Below, in pieces: positions 45,526 to 57,867 of a stretch of DNA of 64,000 nucleotides. This DNA comes from Medicago truncatula (lineage: Eukaryota > Streptophyta > Magnoliopsida > Fabales > Fabaceae). Below the pieces are notes generated by a model. The model was not told the origin of the DNA. It ran no database searches and saw only the letters and a list, made by a program, of their open reading frames with translations. Where the stretch lies: the NCBI RefSeq assembly GCF_003473485.1, contig NC_053044.1, forward strand, positions 38,196,091 through 38,260,090. The letters are read 5' to 3'. Position numbers and translations under genes: made by a program. Each line of letters begins with the position of its first letter. The stretch's first letter is position 1.

Positions 45526-48500
45526 ATGGGTATCATCAACAACAACAATATCAAAATAAATAGAGAAATTGAGAAGGTGAATGGGAAGGAATTGAATTAC
45601 AGTGAATTTGTTGAAAGATATATGGACAAGAACAAACCAGTGGTGTTAACTGGATTAATGGATCATCATTGGAGAGCTTGCACTGATTGGGTTACACCTG
45701 ATGGAAAACCTAATCTTCAATTTTTCTTCAATCATTTTGGTTCCTCCAAAGTTCAGGTACCAAAATTTCTACTTCTAAATTAATCAAAAAATCAATAAAT
45801 ATTTAAGGTGTAAGGACATTTAATTAGAGCTATAGAATGATGCAAGTTAAAATCTTTTGAATGATTAAATTGATTAGGAAAAATGGGTGGTAGTTGAATT
45901 TGAGATTCCTTTAAATATTTTGAAAACTAAAAATATGGATGCATGTGTGGTGATTGAAATTTTGGTAATGGAAAGGTTGCAGATTGTGATACCAGAGATT
46001 TCACTGATCAAAAAAGGGAGGAGATGTTGGTCTCTGATTTCCTTGAACGTTGCCTTGAAGTTGAGGGTTCTGCAGTTCAGTGCAGTAATGAAAATGGTGA
46101 ATGTAATGGTGACTCTGTGTCTGTACCGTATTTGAAGGATTGGCATTTTGTCAAGGTATGGTGTTTATCAAGTATAGTTGTAAAAACTTCAATTTAAGGG
46201 GGTGCCAAACTTACTACTGAAGTTGAGGTTTTATGTCGTCTACTTTTTAATGATGTCGTCGTTCATATTATCAAGCTTGATGATACATGAACTTAAAATG
46301 CAGGGGTGATACGCGTTATGCATTTTGGATTACAAAATTCATTTATTGTTCCCAATTCCCATTCACTTTTGGTTCTTGGTCAAAACTATTGTGCAAATGA
46401 ATTTGCATTGATACTGTTGATTTGCTAGATTCCGATTATGTATAGAATTTTCGGGCGTTCGTTTTTCTGTTTGTTAGTAAGCTAGCTCCCCGTGTTATCA
46501 ATCATTGAACTTGTGGAATATTTAGTTAAACACACGTGTTACCAAGTTCAAATGGAATTTAATAATTTACCAAAGTTTGTCCTTTTCAACAGAGAATCCT
46601 CTTGTTGCATCAGAGCTATGGTATGTTATATTATTGTCTGTACAGATGATGATTTACTAAGTAATTTCTTTTTTCCAACTATTGCAGGAGTATCCAGAAT
46701 ATGTAGCATACATAACTCCAACTTTCTTTTGTGATGATTGGCTTAACTTGTATCTTGACAACTTCAGAATGAATACTCATTCCGGCAGTGACCAGCAAAA
46801 TAAGGAAATATGTTGCTCTGACTATCGTTTTGTTTACATGGGAGTTAAAGGTTTGATTTTAGTTGTAATGAAATCTTCAAGTGGCAATGAATTTCAAATG
46901 ATTCTGCACTTTTCTTTACAAAGACACGAACAACGCAACCGTAACTTCTTACTTTCACTTCTTCTGGCAGGATCTTGGACTCCTCTACATGCTGATGTTT
47001 TCAGGTCGTACAGCTGGTCAGCAAATGTCTGTGGAAAGAAGAGATGGTTTTTTCTAGATCCTTCACAGTGCCATCTTGTGTTTGACAGGCATGAATGCAT
47101 TTTCCTAATCGAAATTAATGACTTTTTAAAAATAAAAAATAGAAGTTGGGCATTGTGGTACAGAAAGATAGATTAAATTATCAATACATATTTGTTATTC
47201 AAATTACTTATGTACTCTGCATTACTATAGTATTGACATCCACCTTGACCGAAATTTCTATAGATGATATTCCCTCATACCTCTCTTTTTTTTCTTCTTC
47301 TTTGTTTTGGGCTTCTCTCTCCAAAGTTTTGTGTGTTTTTCTGAGGTAAAGGGTGAGGATGGAAGTGCTTTGATGTATTGTCTTTTTGCTTGGTCTGCAG
47401 AGCTAATTTTCTATAATCTTTGATTCAGGAATGCGAAAAGCTGTGTATATAATATCTTTGATGAAGTATCTGACTCAAAATTCCCTGGTTTTGAAAAGGT
47501 AAAATTATAGCTTCCATCTTCTGATAATTTTATTCATTCCAATAACATTTCCTGCTTCAGCCTTCAGGTGAATTTGTAACTTATGCAGGCTATCTGGTTA
47601 GAATGCACACAAGAAGCAAGGGAAATCATATTTGTTCCCAGCGGATGGTATCATCAAGTTTATAATTTGGTGAGTTCTGGTTCCGATATTGATCGCCGTT
47701 ATATTTATGCTTTATTTTGAAAGGCGTTCATACAGCCCCTTTATAGAAGGAATATTTTGATGTTCCAAATATAATAATGATTGGGCCAAGAAATTTGATA
47801 TGATTTAATCATTTGATTGTATCTCTTTTGTTCTTTCAGGAGGATACAATATCTATAAACCACAATTGGTTCAATGCCTATAACCTTTCTTGGGTGGTAA
47901 ATTGAGCAATACGATCAAGTACATATTTGCGATTCAGTTAGACTCAAGGACAAATATAACTGTACTAAGTGTATCACATAACTTTTCATGCTATGACAGT
48001 GGAATTTACTTTTGAGCGACTACAACGAGGCCAAGGAATACATTGAAGACATCAAGGATATATGTGATGATTTTGAAGGTCTCTGCCAGCGCAACCTTGC
48101 TGCTAACACAGGTGCAGTACCGTGTATCATGAAATTTTCATATGCTGTTGTGGCAACCTAACCTGGCTATCTTAAAGATCTAAATCGGCAATAACATAAT
48201 CACTGGTCATCTTATATTCATTATTTAATGATTTTGAGATGATCAACTAAGTATAGAGGGTCACAGATTTTTTTCCAATATTGATGTCGCTAGTTTGTAT
48301 AATTTCAGTTACATTTTTTAGGTATTAATGCCTGCTAGAGCAATTGACCTAACCACATAAACCAACTTTTGTAGCAAATTTAATAGAAACTACATTTTCT
48401 TGACATACTATATCAGATCGAGGATGCTTTGACTGATTACATAAGGTGAACTAACTTTAGTCTTAAAACAGGGATGAATTTTTTTGACTTCTTTACTTTC

Positions 48501-48947
48501 ATTGCATACTTCGCATTGGCCAACTTGGTGCTCCTTTGCTACATATATGGAAGAGTTGGAAGTACCACTGGAAGTTTGTCAAGAGTAGCTCATCATTTAT
48601 CTTTAAATATTGGCTCTATTAGGAAGGTTGCATCAGATATGAAACACGTGCATGCTTTAGAAGGGACTCGTGATTGCATCGTGGATATGATAAAAACATT
48701 TGAAGATCCTAGGTTTTCCAAATTCTGCATGCAGGTGGGAAAAACATATTTAATGATACATGAGCAATCCAATCTGTCCTCTGATTTTGAGAGTGCTTCA
48801 TTGGTTGATTTGGTGGACCTCTGTGTTTTGAAAGCGTGCACTTCTTCTCAGATTTACACACCTGAAGACCTCATCAAATTTATAGACAATACCATCGCAG
48901 AACTGGGAGATATTAACATGGAGTCATCTGTATTGCACGTTGCTTGA
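45526..48947 (+). CDS. JMJ20: JMJ20-like JmjC oxygenase (JMJD4 type)
   Basis: Nine exons in phase: 45526-45756, 45976-46155, 46688-46850, 46971-47088, 47429-47498, 47589-47669, 47840-47896, 48000-48111 and 48472-48947, giving 495 aa. The JmjC core has the Fe(II) ligands His198 and Asp200 (TPLHADVFRSYSWSANVCG) and distal His276 (VPSGWYHQVYNL). The blocks VADCDTRDFTDQKR, LKDWHFVKEYP, CSDYRFVYMG and LEDTISINHNW match Arabidopsis JMJ20 (At5g63080), reported as a histone arginine demethylase in seed germination; the animal relative JMJD4 hydroxylates eRF1. All metal ligands are kept, so it should be an active 2-oxoglutarate oxygenase in nucleus or cytosol. The C-terminal 157 residues are more variable. 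The intron after exon 4 starts with GC (GACAG|GCATG) instead of GT. Confidence 0.92.
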
Positions 48948-49199
48948 CTGTTCTATTGAAATTCATATTTGACAGCTGATTCTGACTACACTTGAAGTTG
49001 GGACCAGCTACCGCTGTTCACAAATTTTAATTCTTGCCACCTGATCTTACGAGACAAGAATGTTGCCTTACCAGTTACCATCCATTTGGCGCATGTCGTT
49101 GTCTAAGTAATCTTTCCTCATCACCCCGTCTTTAATTGAACTCTCCTACTTATCTTTAACAACATATCTCTATGCTTCCAATTCCATATTTCTACTTCT

Positions 49200-51370
49200 C
49201 TTTAATGTGTTCCTTGCTTTCCTCTGGTACATCTGGCTGTTCAGAAAACCTCTTTGATTTCAACTTTTCAATCTTGTGTATGTTCCAGTTGTTGGGCCTT
49301 CATTTTCTTTGTGCCCACAAAAGAATGACTTTTGTCTGACCATATTTTTTCAACAGCATATAACAACTTTAAGCGCATAAGTGAGAGGAACTTGGTTAGC
49401 GTATAAAGGATTGGTGACAGTCTTGGTCAATTTTCCTTTTGCAAGAAATGAGTCTGAATGGTAGTTTTGTGAAAGGTTGAATGTGGTCCACTGAGTTTCT
49501 CATCCCAAGACTTTATTGAGGCCTTTTTGATCCTACTGTGCGCTTGATAGATGAGTGGTTGGATACCTTGTATGTTGTTATGTAATTTACCAACATAATG
49601 TTGTATTGTATCTCAAATATTGGTCAAAGCTCATTAAATTATTGTTTTAGATAAGGAGGGACACATATTGCTTCAAGATCATTACCCCCTATGATTATCT
49701 TATCGACCATCTGGTCCGTATAAAAGGGAAACAGAGAATGAAAATGGTCTGTTATGCATGTTTGATTTTAAAAAAATAATAATTCTTTTAATTTTTGTTA
49801 AATAATTACAAAACGTGATATGCACAATTGAAGACCTATAGAGTAAAAATTGTGTCCAAGACCACACTAGCAGTGTTTTTCAATGGAACTGCACTGTTTT
49901 TCTTGTAGAATAGGAAGAAAGCACTCAAAATAGCCTTTGTTTGCTACTGTTGCAACTGTTTACATCTCAGAAGAAAGTGTTTTAAGTGTTCCCCTCGTAT
50001 GATCAGCCTTTCCATTTTTACCTTAATTTAGACCATCATCTTTGGGATTACTGTATGATCCTTTGTGTTGCACATGGCAGGCACATACCAAATCCAAGTG
50101 TCCATTCTAGATTAACGAACGAGGAAAAACATGAGTCGGTTTCCCTCTATTCGGAATGTCCTCCTAATAGAGTAAATGGTGCAGTCAAGACAATGATTAT
50201 TCGACTTTCTAAAATATTTTCATCTTGAGAAGAGAACGATACTTTACTCTTTTTGTTGTGTCTTTGAGGAACAGTACGTATATTGTTACATTATCATATA
50301 GCATATTCAAAATAAGTTTTGCTGTATTCTTTCAAAAAAAAAATGAAAAAGTGTTGTTGTATAAATTTATTTTCACAATTTGATCAATATGCATAAACTT
50401 ATTTTCACGATTGGATCAATAAATCTCACAATTAGATCAAGTGAAATATGATGAAACTTATCGATATAATGCTAAAAAACAAACTTGTGCTAGTTGCAAC
50501 ATTTTTTTTATTTTGGTCAAGTGTTGCAACATTATTTGACTAGTGAACCATAGACAGCTATTCTCTTTTTCATGTATCATTTTGTTGAATGAATTTCTCA
50601 CTTTCTTCTTATTCATCTGGCCGTTCATAAACCAATACGTCTTTTGATTTCAACCTTTCAATTGTGTATGTTCTGGCTGTTAGTCCTTCATTTTCTCTGT
50701 GCCCAAAAAATGAATTACCTTTGTCTGAGTAATTTTTTTTAGAAGCAATGCAATATCATATATCAACTTCAAGTGCATGGTCAATTCTCCTTTTGCAACA
50801 AACTGGTCTGGATGGTAGTTATGTGAATGTGGTCCACTGAGTTTGTTTGTATTCCAAGACTTCATCGGAGCCAGTTTTTCTTTTATGGAAATGCACCATT
50901 TTTCTAGTAAAAAAGGAAGAAAGTACTCAGAGTAGCTTTTTCTTGCTTCTGCTGCATTTGTTTACATCTCATAAGAAAGTGTTCTCTCTCACTTATAAAT
51001 CCAATCATGTGATTAGCCTTTCCATTTTTTACCTTAATGTAACACATCATAAATCTCCCGCTTAGATGATCATCTTTGGGATTATTTTCTGGTCGTTTGT
51101 GTTGCAACATGGTAGGCATATACCAAGTGTCAATTCTAGGTTAATGAATGAGAAAAAACATGAGTCTGTTTCTTTCCTTTTTTTGTCTGGTTTGGGAATT
51201 TGGAATGACCATAGAATAGAGTAAACGATGCAGTCAAGAGTCAAGACAGTGATTCTTTTACTTTCTAAAATACTTTCGTCTTTAGAAAAGAGAACGTTAT
51301 TTTACTCTTTTTGCTGTGTCTTTGTGGAACAGTATATTGTTACGTAATCATTTATCATATTCAAAACAAG
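49200..51370. repeat. Diverged direct duplication of 0.8-1.1 kb downstream of the JmjC gene
   Basis: Ordered matching blocks occur in both halves: TTTGATTTCAAC.TTTCAAT / GTGTATGTTC / CCTTCATTTTCT.TGTGCCCA; then TTTTGCAA and GAATGTGGTCCACTGAGTTT; then TTTACATCTCA.AAGAAAGTGTT; then CATCATCTTTGGGATTA-type sequence; then AAACATGAGTC.GTTTC and TTTACTCTTTTTG.TGTGTCTTTG. The second copy is shorter. Identity looks moderate, so the duplication is old. The repeated unit has no coding signature. Confidence 0.75.
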
Positions 51371-51730
51371 ACATGTTTTTTTTCAGTATTATAAATAAAC
51401 CGTCGTGCTTCCTAATTTAGCATTGTTAAGCTTCCTATTTACTGGAACCATTTCCTTCTCGGTCTTATGGGGTTGCAGGTCTTCTAGATTTGTTTATAGC
51501 ATGCTTGTTTTATGTTTGTTGTGGATTTGGATTGCTTGCAATCACAATCTCACATTTTATAAAAAATCTAGAACGAGCTTAAAATTTGGATTGTGCTAAA
51601 TCCAACAACCATTGGCGAGATAACTATGTGAACGCATGCAATCCAAATATGTTGTTCTACACATGCAAAGCACAGATGGTGGAACTTGTATTGAGCTATT
51701 GGCAGCAAAATATGTGGTTAACATCGGAAG

Positions 51731-51859
51731 AAGGAAATCCCGTGAGCTTAGCTCAGTTGGTAGGGATATTGCATATGGGGGTTCGAACCACAGACACTTC
51801 ACTTCTCCACAATTTAATTGTGTGAGCTCTAGCCACTAGGCTACTTGACCAAAAAAAAA
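51731..51859 (+). mobile_element. tRNA-derived SINE, copy 2
   Basis: AAGGAAATCCCGTGAGCTTA then GCTCAGTTGG (A box), GGGGTTCGAACCAC (B box), CACTTCTCC, GTGTGAGCTCTAGCCACTAG and GCTACTTGACC with an A-tail. AACATCGGAAG flanks both ends (about 51720-51730 and from 51859), an 11-bp target duplication. Relative to copy 1 it has a deletion just before the B box. Confidence 0.88.
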
Positions 51860-52120
51860 CATCGGAAGTTCATTAGTCAAAGTCAATTACTTCATCTTTC
51901 ACAATGTTTAAGTTCTCAATGAATTTTAGTAGTGAAATAAATGGGAAGAAACACAATAGCCACCCTAGATATTTACATGTGCATGACCCCAAAAGTGAAA
52001 ATGAAAATCTATATGGCAAAAATACATATAATTATATATGACCAAAAGGGAAAATGAGAGAAAAAAGACACAGGTGTAACAAGGAAGCCTGTAAAATAAT
52101 TAAATCGGTGCCATTTATCT

Positions 52121-55100
52121 TCATGGGCATTTAACATTCCTTCCAGGACCTCCATAATAAAAATAAGTTCCCCAAACATTGTTATTACCCTGCTTAATGT
52201 TATAACAACTAGAATGGTCAGCCAAATGTTGAATATTAGCAAGAGGAAGTAAGTTATTGTCCCAATCAATGACTTGTAAGTTTCTAAAATAAGCTGCTTT
52301 TTTAAATCCTTCTTCTGCAAAATGGCCACTTCCCATTTGAGTGTCAGTGTGGTAACCCTTAGAACGAGCATTCACAATCTCTCCACCAAATTGTACCATG
52401 CTTGCATGACTCCTCAAGTGACTGAACATGTTTGCTGGCCAGTATCCAACTAATTGTCCTCCGTACTCTAACCACCAGTGTCCATGCTTTGGATCCTGTG
52501 TGTTTACAATGATTTTTCAGCATACTTTGCATTGTACTAATGTATAAGCATGCATATATACTTCAGTACCATTCAACTTGGTCATTGAGTGGACCACTAG
52601 AGACACATTGACCAAAAGACATTTTAGGAAAATCCACACCGGCAAACAACCACCACAAAAGTAGTAAGATTAATCATGGCAAATACACTTGTGGTTATTT
52701 TGTCTTAAAATAGTAGTTTTATGATTGGAAATATGTGTTAGAAAAGGCTTCACAGTAATTTAAATTGTTACTTTGAACTGCTTGTTCAACATTCTTTTTA
52801 GTATTATTATTGGATGAAAGTAGAAATTAGAAAAATAAACATCATGGTTATTGGTGAAGTTCAGCTTTTGAGTATGAAGAAACCATATACAGTAAGACCA
52901 GCATAAAAGTTAAGCGTGAACCACTGCTTTAAAAAAGAAACAGAAAGGACATAAATAAAGTAAACTCCACTAAGGTCCCCCACCAAAAAATTCAACAAAG
53001 GCATCAAAAAATGAAGCAAAAATATTAATATAACATAAAAAGGTAAAATAAGAAATAATGCAGTAACTATTTTAATTAGATTCAATGTTGTAGTTCATAT
53101 TCACAAGGGTCTTGTTAACGAGTGCCTCCGGGGCACTCTTTAAGGATTCAAAAAGAAGTAATTATTTTATAAAAAAGTGAAATATTTCGACTCCTGATGC
53201 ATTGATTACATATATTTCCATGATAAGTTACTATTTAAAGCCCTTAACTAGTGCCCCGGTGCACCGGTTAACATTTCCCTAATCATAATTATAAACCATT
53301 ATATAAACCTTGTGGCTTAAGTAAAGAGAAGAGTTGATTGCATTTTTCTCCTTGATTATTGTTGAATTGAATAAAGTATTAATTCTCACCTTCCAAATCA
53401 TTATACCAATATCAAACTGTCCACTGTTATAAGCTGATGTAGGGGAGATTGTTGCCCCTATTGCTATCTTGTTATTAGTTTGGATAAAGCCTGAACACAA
53501 TAAGTTGTAGCATCCAGTTGTTTGATATGCATCTGTCTGTTAAATAACACATGTTTTTTAAAATCAATGCACAAGAAAAGAGGTTGAAATAAGGAAAAAG
53601 ATGCATAAGTGATTACTATTACTATATTATACTCACAGTCCAATAAGTGAAGAACCTTGGATAGTTGTCACCATACAGTTCTGGACTTACCTGAAGAAAG
53701 ATATAGCATACAATGAGAATGAAACAATGCATTCCTACTGACATTGAAAACTAGTGAGACTGATTTCAGTTTTTTCTTTAAGCTATTCAGGATAGCTTAA
53801 TAAAACAGCTTATAGGTTATTTGAAAACCTTTATTTTATTTTTTGATATAGAAATAGCTTATACATAAGACTTATATGATAAGCGCTTAAGTTTAATTAA
53901 GTTGTTTATCAAATGAACAATGGATTTCAAATGAAACATGAAGTGGAATATTTGCATACTAATGATAATTTAGGGAGGGGGAAAAGTATATGGACATGCC
54001 TGCCAACCAGCTTCTAGGGTATTGAGATCATTACCAAAGGAGCCAGCAATAACCCATATCTGTGACAAGCTAAATTCATATCCATCTGTTACATGAGGTG
54101 CCCACACATTTATGTTTGCCTTTGCTCCAAAGTATTGATTTCCATTTACAAAAAGAATTGCATGCTGTAATAAGATTAATAAGATGCATTTAAGGTTGTT
54201 AATAGACAGATATGCAGCAATAAACATAGCCCTTTTTCTTTTTAGTTTTTGCTAGAAAAGTTATACATGTTTGGCATCCAATAACCAATGTAGGTACAAG
54301 AAGATCCTTCTCGTGTAATTCAGGATTTTGATATTACTTTTCTGAACAAACAAGAGACAAACAAACATAAGTGGTGATGTCCCTTCACTGTCTGTTAAGG
54401 TAGTGCTGTTCTTTTCTTTCTGGGAATGAAAGAAAAATTAGAGGCAAAGATTTTCCTCGTAAATGAATGCACAATTTGGATTGTTAACGCAACTAAAAAA
54501 CACAATTAACCATAATTTACAACATGATTAATCATATATTCAAATTGTGCTAACCATCCAAATTGTTGTTGAAATTTACTGTCAAATTTATGTGTAAAAA
54601 TATCATTGAGGTTACTATTTTCTAAATATCTTAAACTTTGATATTGAATTTGAAGGCACTGACCTCATGATCACTACTAGTTGAATCTCTCCGAACAGGT
54701 TTTGGTTTCCTTCCAAATCTTTTGATAGAACTTGCTCTTAGAATATCATCTTCTGTTGTTCTTCTGATTGGAACAGTTCCTTCTGGACATTCTTCACCAG
54801 AATCAGTCCACAACTGTAACCTCTCACTAACCTTTTCTCCATTGTTGTAGTATCCATTTGGCCTTTCTGGTGGATCCTGTAAACCTTAACCCTCTTACTT
54901 TCTGTCTCTCAAATAAACTAAAAATCTCAATGCCTAATTTATAAATCTTAGTTCAAATTAATGCAAAGTCATTTTGTATGCTTGAGTGGTTATTGAAATT
55001 ATTACCAATGGTTTATGCCCTTTAAGCTTAGGATGATCAAAAGCTGGTTGATGATGAGATAAAATACAATCTATCAAATCACCATCTGGACTCTGCAACA

Positions 55101-55531
55101 AAATAAATAAATAAAAAGATAAAATAAAGTTAAACTATGTTTATATAAGCTATAAACTGTTTTCATAGGCGATCACTGAGAGCTTATAAACATGTCATAA
55201 ATTGTTTCCATGACCTTCTCAAACAGTCTCACGAATGTTTACGACAGTATATAAACTCAAATAATCTAATCCAAAGAGGCAAAATATCAGTAACACTGCC
55301 ACTGGTTATAGAGAAAAGAAAAATGCATGCCTGAATTGTCTTCACAGCAGGCTTATTGATTTTCATGAGGTGAGTTCTGATTCTTCTTAACTTAAGCAAC
55401 TCTGAACCTGCTTTATAAGTCTGGTTAGTCTTCGAGGGGTGGATAGAATCTGAGACAATAGAGTGATGAGACAATGCTGGAGTAGTTGAAGTAAGAAGAA
55501 GTAACAACAAAGAAACAAAAACAGGTAGCAT
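52121..55531 (-). CDS. Neprosin-domain secreted protein (DUF4409 + DUF239)
   Basis: Seven exons in minus order, all phase 0: 55331-55531, 55006-55092, 54664-54876, 54000-54164, 53637-53690, 53390-53536 and 52121-52495, giving 413 aa. The start at 55531 gives a signal peptide ([20 protein letters not shown]); an in-frame ATG at 55687 would add 52 residues ahead of it and hide the signal, so it is less likely. An activation-peptide region follows ([24 protein letters not shown]). The neprosin domain runs from about residue 168 ([54 protein letters not shown], to the end). Neprosin is a glutamic peptidase with two catalytic Glu; by spacing, Glu218 (EAGWQ) and Glu328 (GGEI) are the candidates. 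Probably secreted to the apoplast or vacuole. Two introns begin with GC rather than GT. It converges with the JmjC gene. Confidence 0.9.
53107..53279. mobile_element. MULE-type MITE, copy 2, in a neprosin intron
   Basis: Ends GGGTCTTGTTAACGAGTGCC then TCCGGGGCACT and AGTGCCCCGGTGCACCGGTT then AACATTTCCC match copy 1 at 17178-17363. The flanks TATTCACAA and TAATCATAA agree at 7 of 9 positions, consistent with an aged 9-bp duplication. Confidence 0.8.
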
Positions 55532-55723
55532 AGGTGGAGTGTTTTGAGAAGTGGACAATATGAGAGAATGGTTGTGTGTACATGCTTGTTTTGAGGCAAT
55601 ATGGTGTTGTCTTTTTGTGTGGTGTGCTACAAAATATGGTTCTTTCCTATGTCTTTTCAAGGAAACTGAGTATTCCTTTGCTTCCATTCTAATTCTAAAC
55701 AGAACAATTACCAAGAAGTGAGT

Positions 55724-55730
<7 letters not shown>

Positions 55731-55754
<24 letters not shown>
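55731..55754. repeat. (AG)12 microsatellite in the neprosin leader
   Basis: Twenty-four bases of AG repeat, read as CT repeat on the coding strand about 200 bases upstream of the ATG. CT-rich leaders are common near plant transcription start sites; a role here is only possible. Confidence 0.85.
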
Positions 55755-55779
55755 AATAGTGGTTTGAATTTTATGATCA

Positions 55780-57867
55780 TACATCACACCAACATATAAA
55801 ATAGAGTAAGAATCTACTACTATTAAGGTAGGACTGTAATTTCTTGTTTCCTGTTCTCTTCTAGCTTGTGTTTTACATGTCGTTATTTATTTTTTAATAC
55901 AATTTTACATGTCATTATTATAGAATTAGACATAAATAAATTGAAATATTAATAAATATTGTCGTTATAAATCAATTTTATAGTTGAAACCAAAAAAATA
56001 ATATAGTTTATGCTCAAATGTTTAGGAATTGTATGAGCTTCAAATACTACATTGTATGAGCTTTGTGATTAGTGTTTTATAGGTGAGGCATATGCCTCCC
56101 CTTGATAAATTGAGGGTAATTTATCTTATAAGTTGAATTTAATTATGGTACAAATGAGATGAAGATCACATGTTGAGTGAAGGAGATAAAAAGGTTTGAT
56201 ATTCTCGAGATGAAAATGATAATTGATTGAAAGAAAAAACCTATCAATGAGGTCTACATCATCTCTTGATGAATTGAGGGTAAGTTATCCCTAATTGCAA
56301 GTATGGTTTGATTCTCCAACGAAAGAGATAGAGATCACGTGTTGAATGAATGAGATGAATAAATTTGATGTTTTTCATATAAAATAGTAACCAATTGTAA
56401 GAATAAAGATTAAAAAAATAGAATTTTTCTTTAAAAGGGATAAGTTACCCCCAATTCATAGAGGAGTAACATAAAAAAAACTTATCAACATATTTTACGA
56501 TTTACGGCTCATTTAAATAATAAAATCATATTTTAGGGCTTTACACAAGACAACAACCAAAATCATACTACCCTTTTACTTTTTCTTTTAATGTTAGCCT
56601 TTTACTTTTAACAACACTTTTTTTAAGGGTACTTTTTAAGTTTTAACAACATTTATTTTCTTTTACAAAAGTTTTAACAACAGTTGTATAAAAGGAGTGG
56701 AATCAAACGAAATCCCAATGTTTATTATAAAGGTTAATTATTTTGTAGGTATTTAAATTATTTTGTAATTTTTAAATAGATCTCTAAACTAAATAAAGTG
56801 TAACCTAAAATAATAATTTTTTTATTAGATTCTTTTGTTACATTTATGATAGTTAATCGTTGACACACATTCAATGAAATGACCTAATTAAAAAAAATAG
56901 TATAATATTTTATTGATCTGTTTTTTTAGTTTAGAGACAAATTTGAAAATTCATTAATAATTTAAAAATCTAAGTTATAATATGTATTAACATTAGAAGA
57001 GGGTAGAGATAAACAAATAAGAGTTGGTAGAAAGGAGAGAAGAGACGAGAGGGAGAGGGAGAGATATGAGATACGGTAGATATGATAGAAAAGAGAAGAG
57101 AGAGAGATAGAAAAGAGAAGAGAGAGAGGTATGAGAGAGATAATTTTTATCATGTACCTTTCTCGTCCCCCTCTTAGAGTGAAATGAGATATTGTAGAGA
57201 GAATAAAGGGTAGAAGGGAGGGGGAGAAGTATGAGAAGAGAATTATCGAGAGATACACAATAAATTTCTCTCTCTTCCTTGTTATATGACAAAAACAAAA
57301 AGATAGAGACATGATTGAATTTTTTTTTGACATAAACTGTGTTTAGTTTGAAATATTAATAGAATCAGAGATTAATTTGAGAACAACTTACAAAGACATG
57401 TACTAATTTGATGGTTTGCTCAAAGTATATTATTTTATGCAAAAAAATAGAGAAACGATAAAGTGGGTGAAAAGTGATAAGAAGGCCAGCATTATGAATA
57501 TATGAAATTCTTTCATAAAAAACCAACTCAACTGATTGTGATTACAAATGAAAAGAAAAATATATTATTTTATAAAAACACGAATTGTAAAGTTTAATCA
57601 TAAAATAATAATAAAAGAAAACTAGTGTAATTTTTTTTATTATAAATCGGATATTTATGTGCACAAGAACGTAATTTTAGTCTCTATAAAGTGTTTTAAA
57701 TAGAAGAGGTTGTATATCACGAAGTTAATTATAGGTCACAATTTTTATAAAAACTAATAATTTTCACCCAACAAATGTAATTCATCGCAATGTCATTGTT
57801 GCTAGAAAAACTAGTCATAATCTTTTTGTAGCTATCACCTTTAAGAACACCACTTTAATCCTCAACC
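55780..57867. other. Intergenic region upstream of the neprosin gene
   Basis: AT-rich sequence with an approximate repeat at 56085-56290 and 56265-56460 (GAT.AATTGAGGGTAA.TTA..., GAGAT...GATCACGTGTTGA.TGA) and the purine tract at 57000-57145. No gene is supported. Confidence 0.4.
57000..57145. repeat. GA-rich purine tract
   Basis: Nearly all purines over about 145 bases, with a local tandem of GATAGAAAAGAGAAGAGAGA at about 57086-57128. The minus-strand open frames across it are low-complexity serine/leucine runs, not genes. Confidence 0.75.

Larger units (their letters stand above)
48948..52120. other. Intergenic region between convergent JMJ20-like and neprosin genes
   Basis: About 3.2 kb without a supported gene. 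Its main feature is a diverged direct duplication (about 49200-50310 and 50590-51370), followed by the SINE at 51731-51859. Short frames at 49986-50228 and 51405-51599 look non-coding. Confidence 0.5.

Noticed and set aside
55229..55780. 183-codon minus frame starting at 55780 as the neprosin start
   Set aside because: It begins in the CT-repeat leader and reads through the GC-donor intron at its end. The internal ATG at 55531 gives a proper signal peptide.
56962..57333. Minus-strand frames of 123 and 101 codons
   Set aside because: Low-complexity Ser/Leu translation of the GA-rich purine tract.
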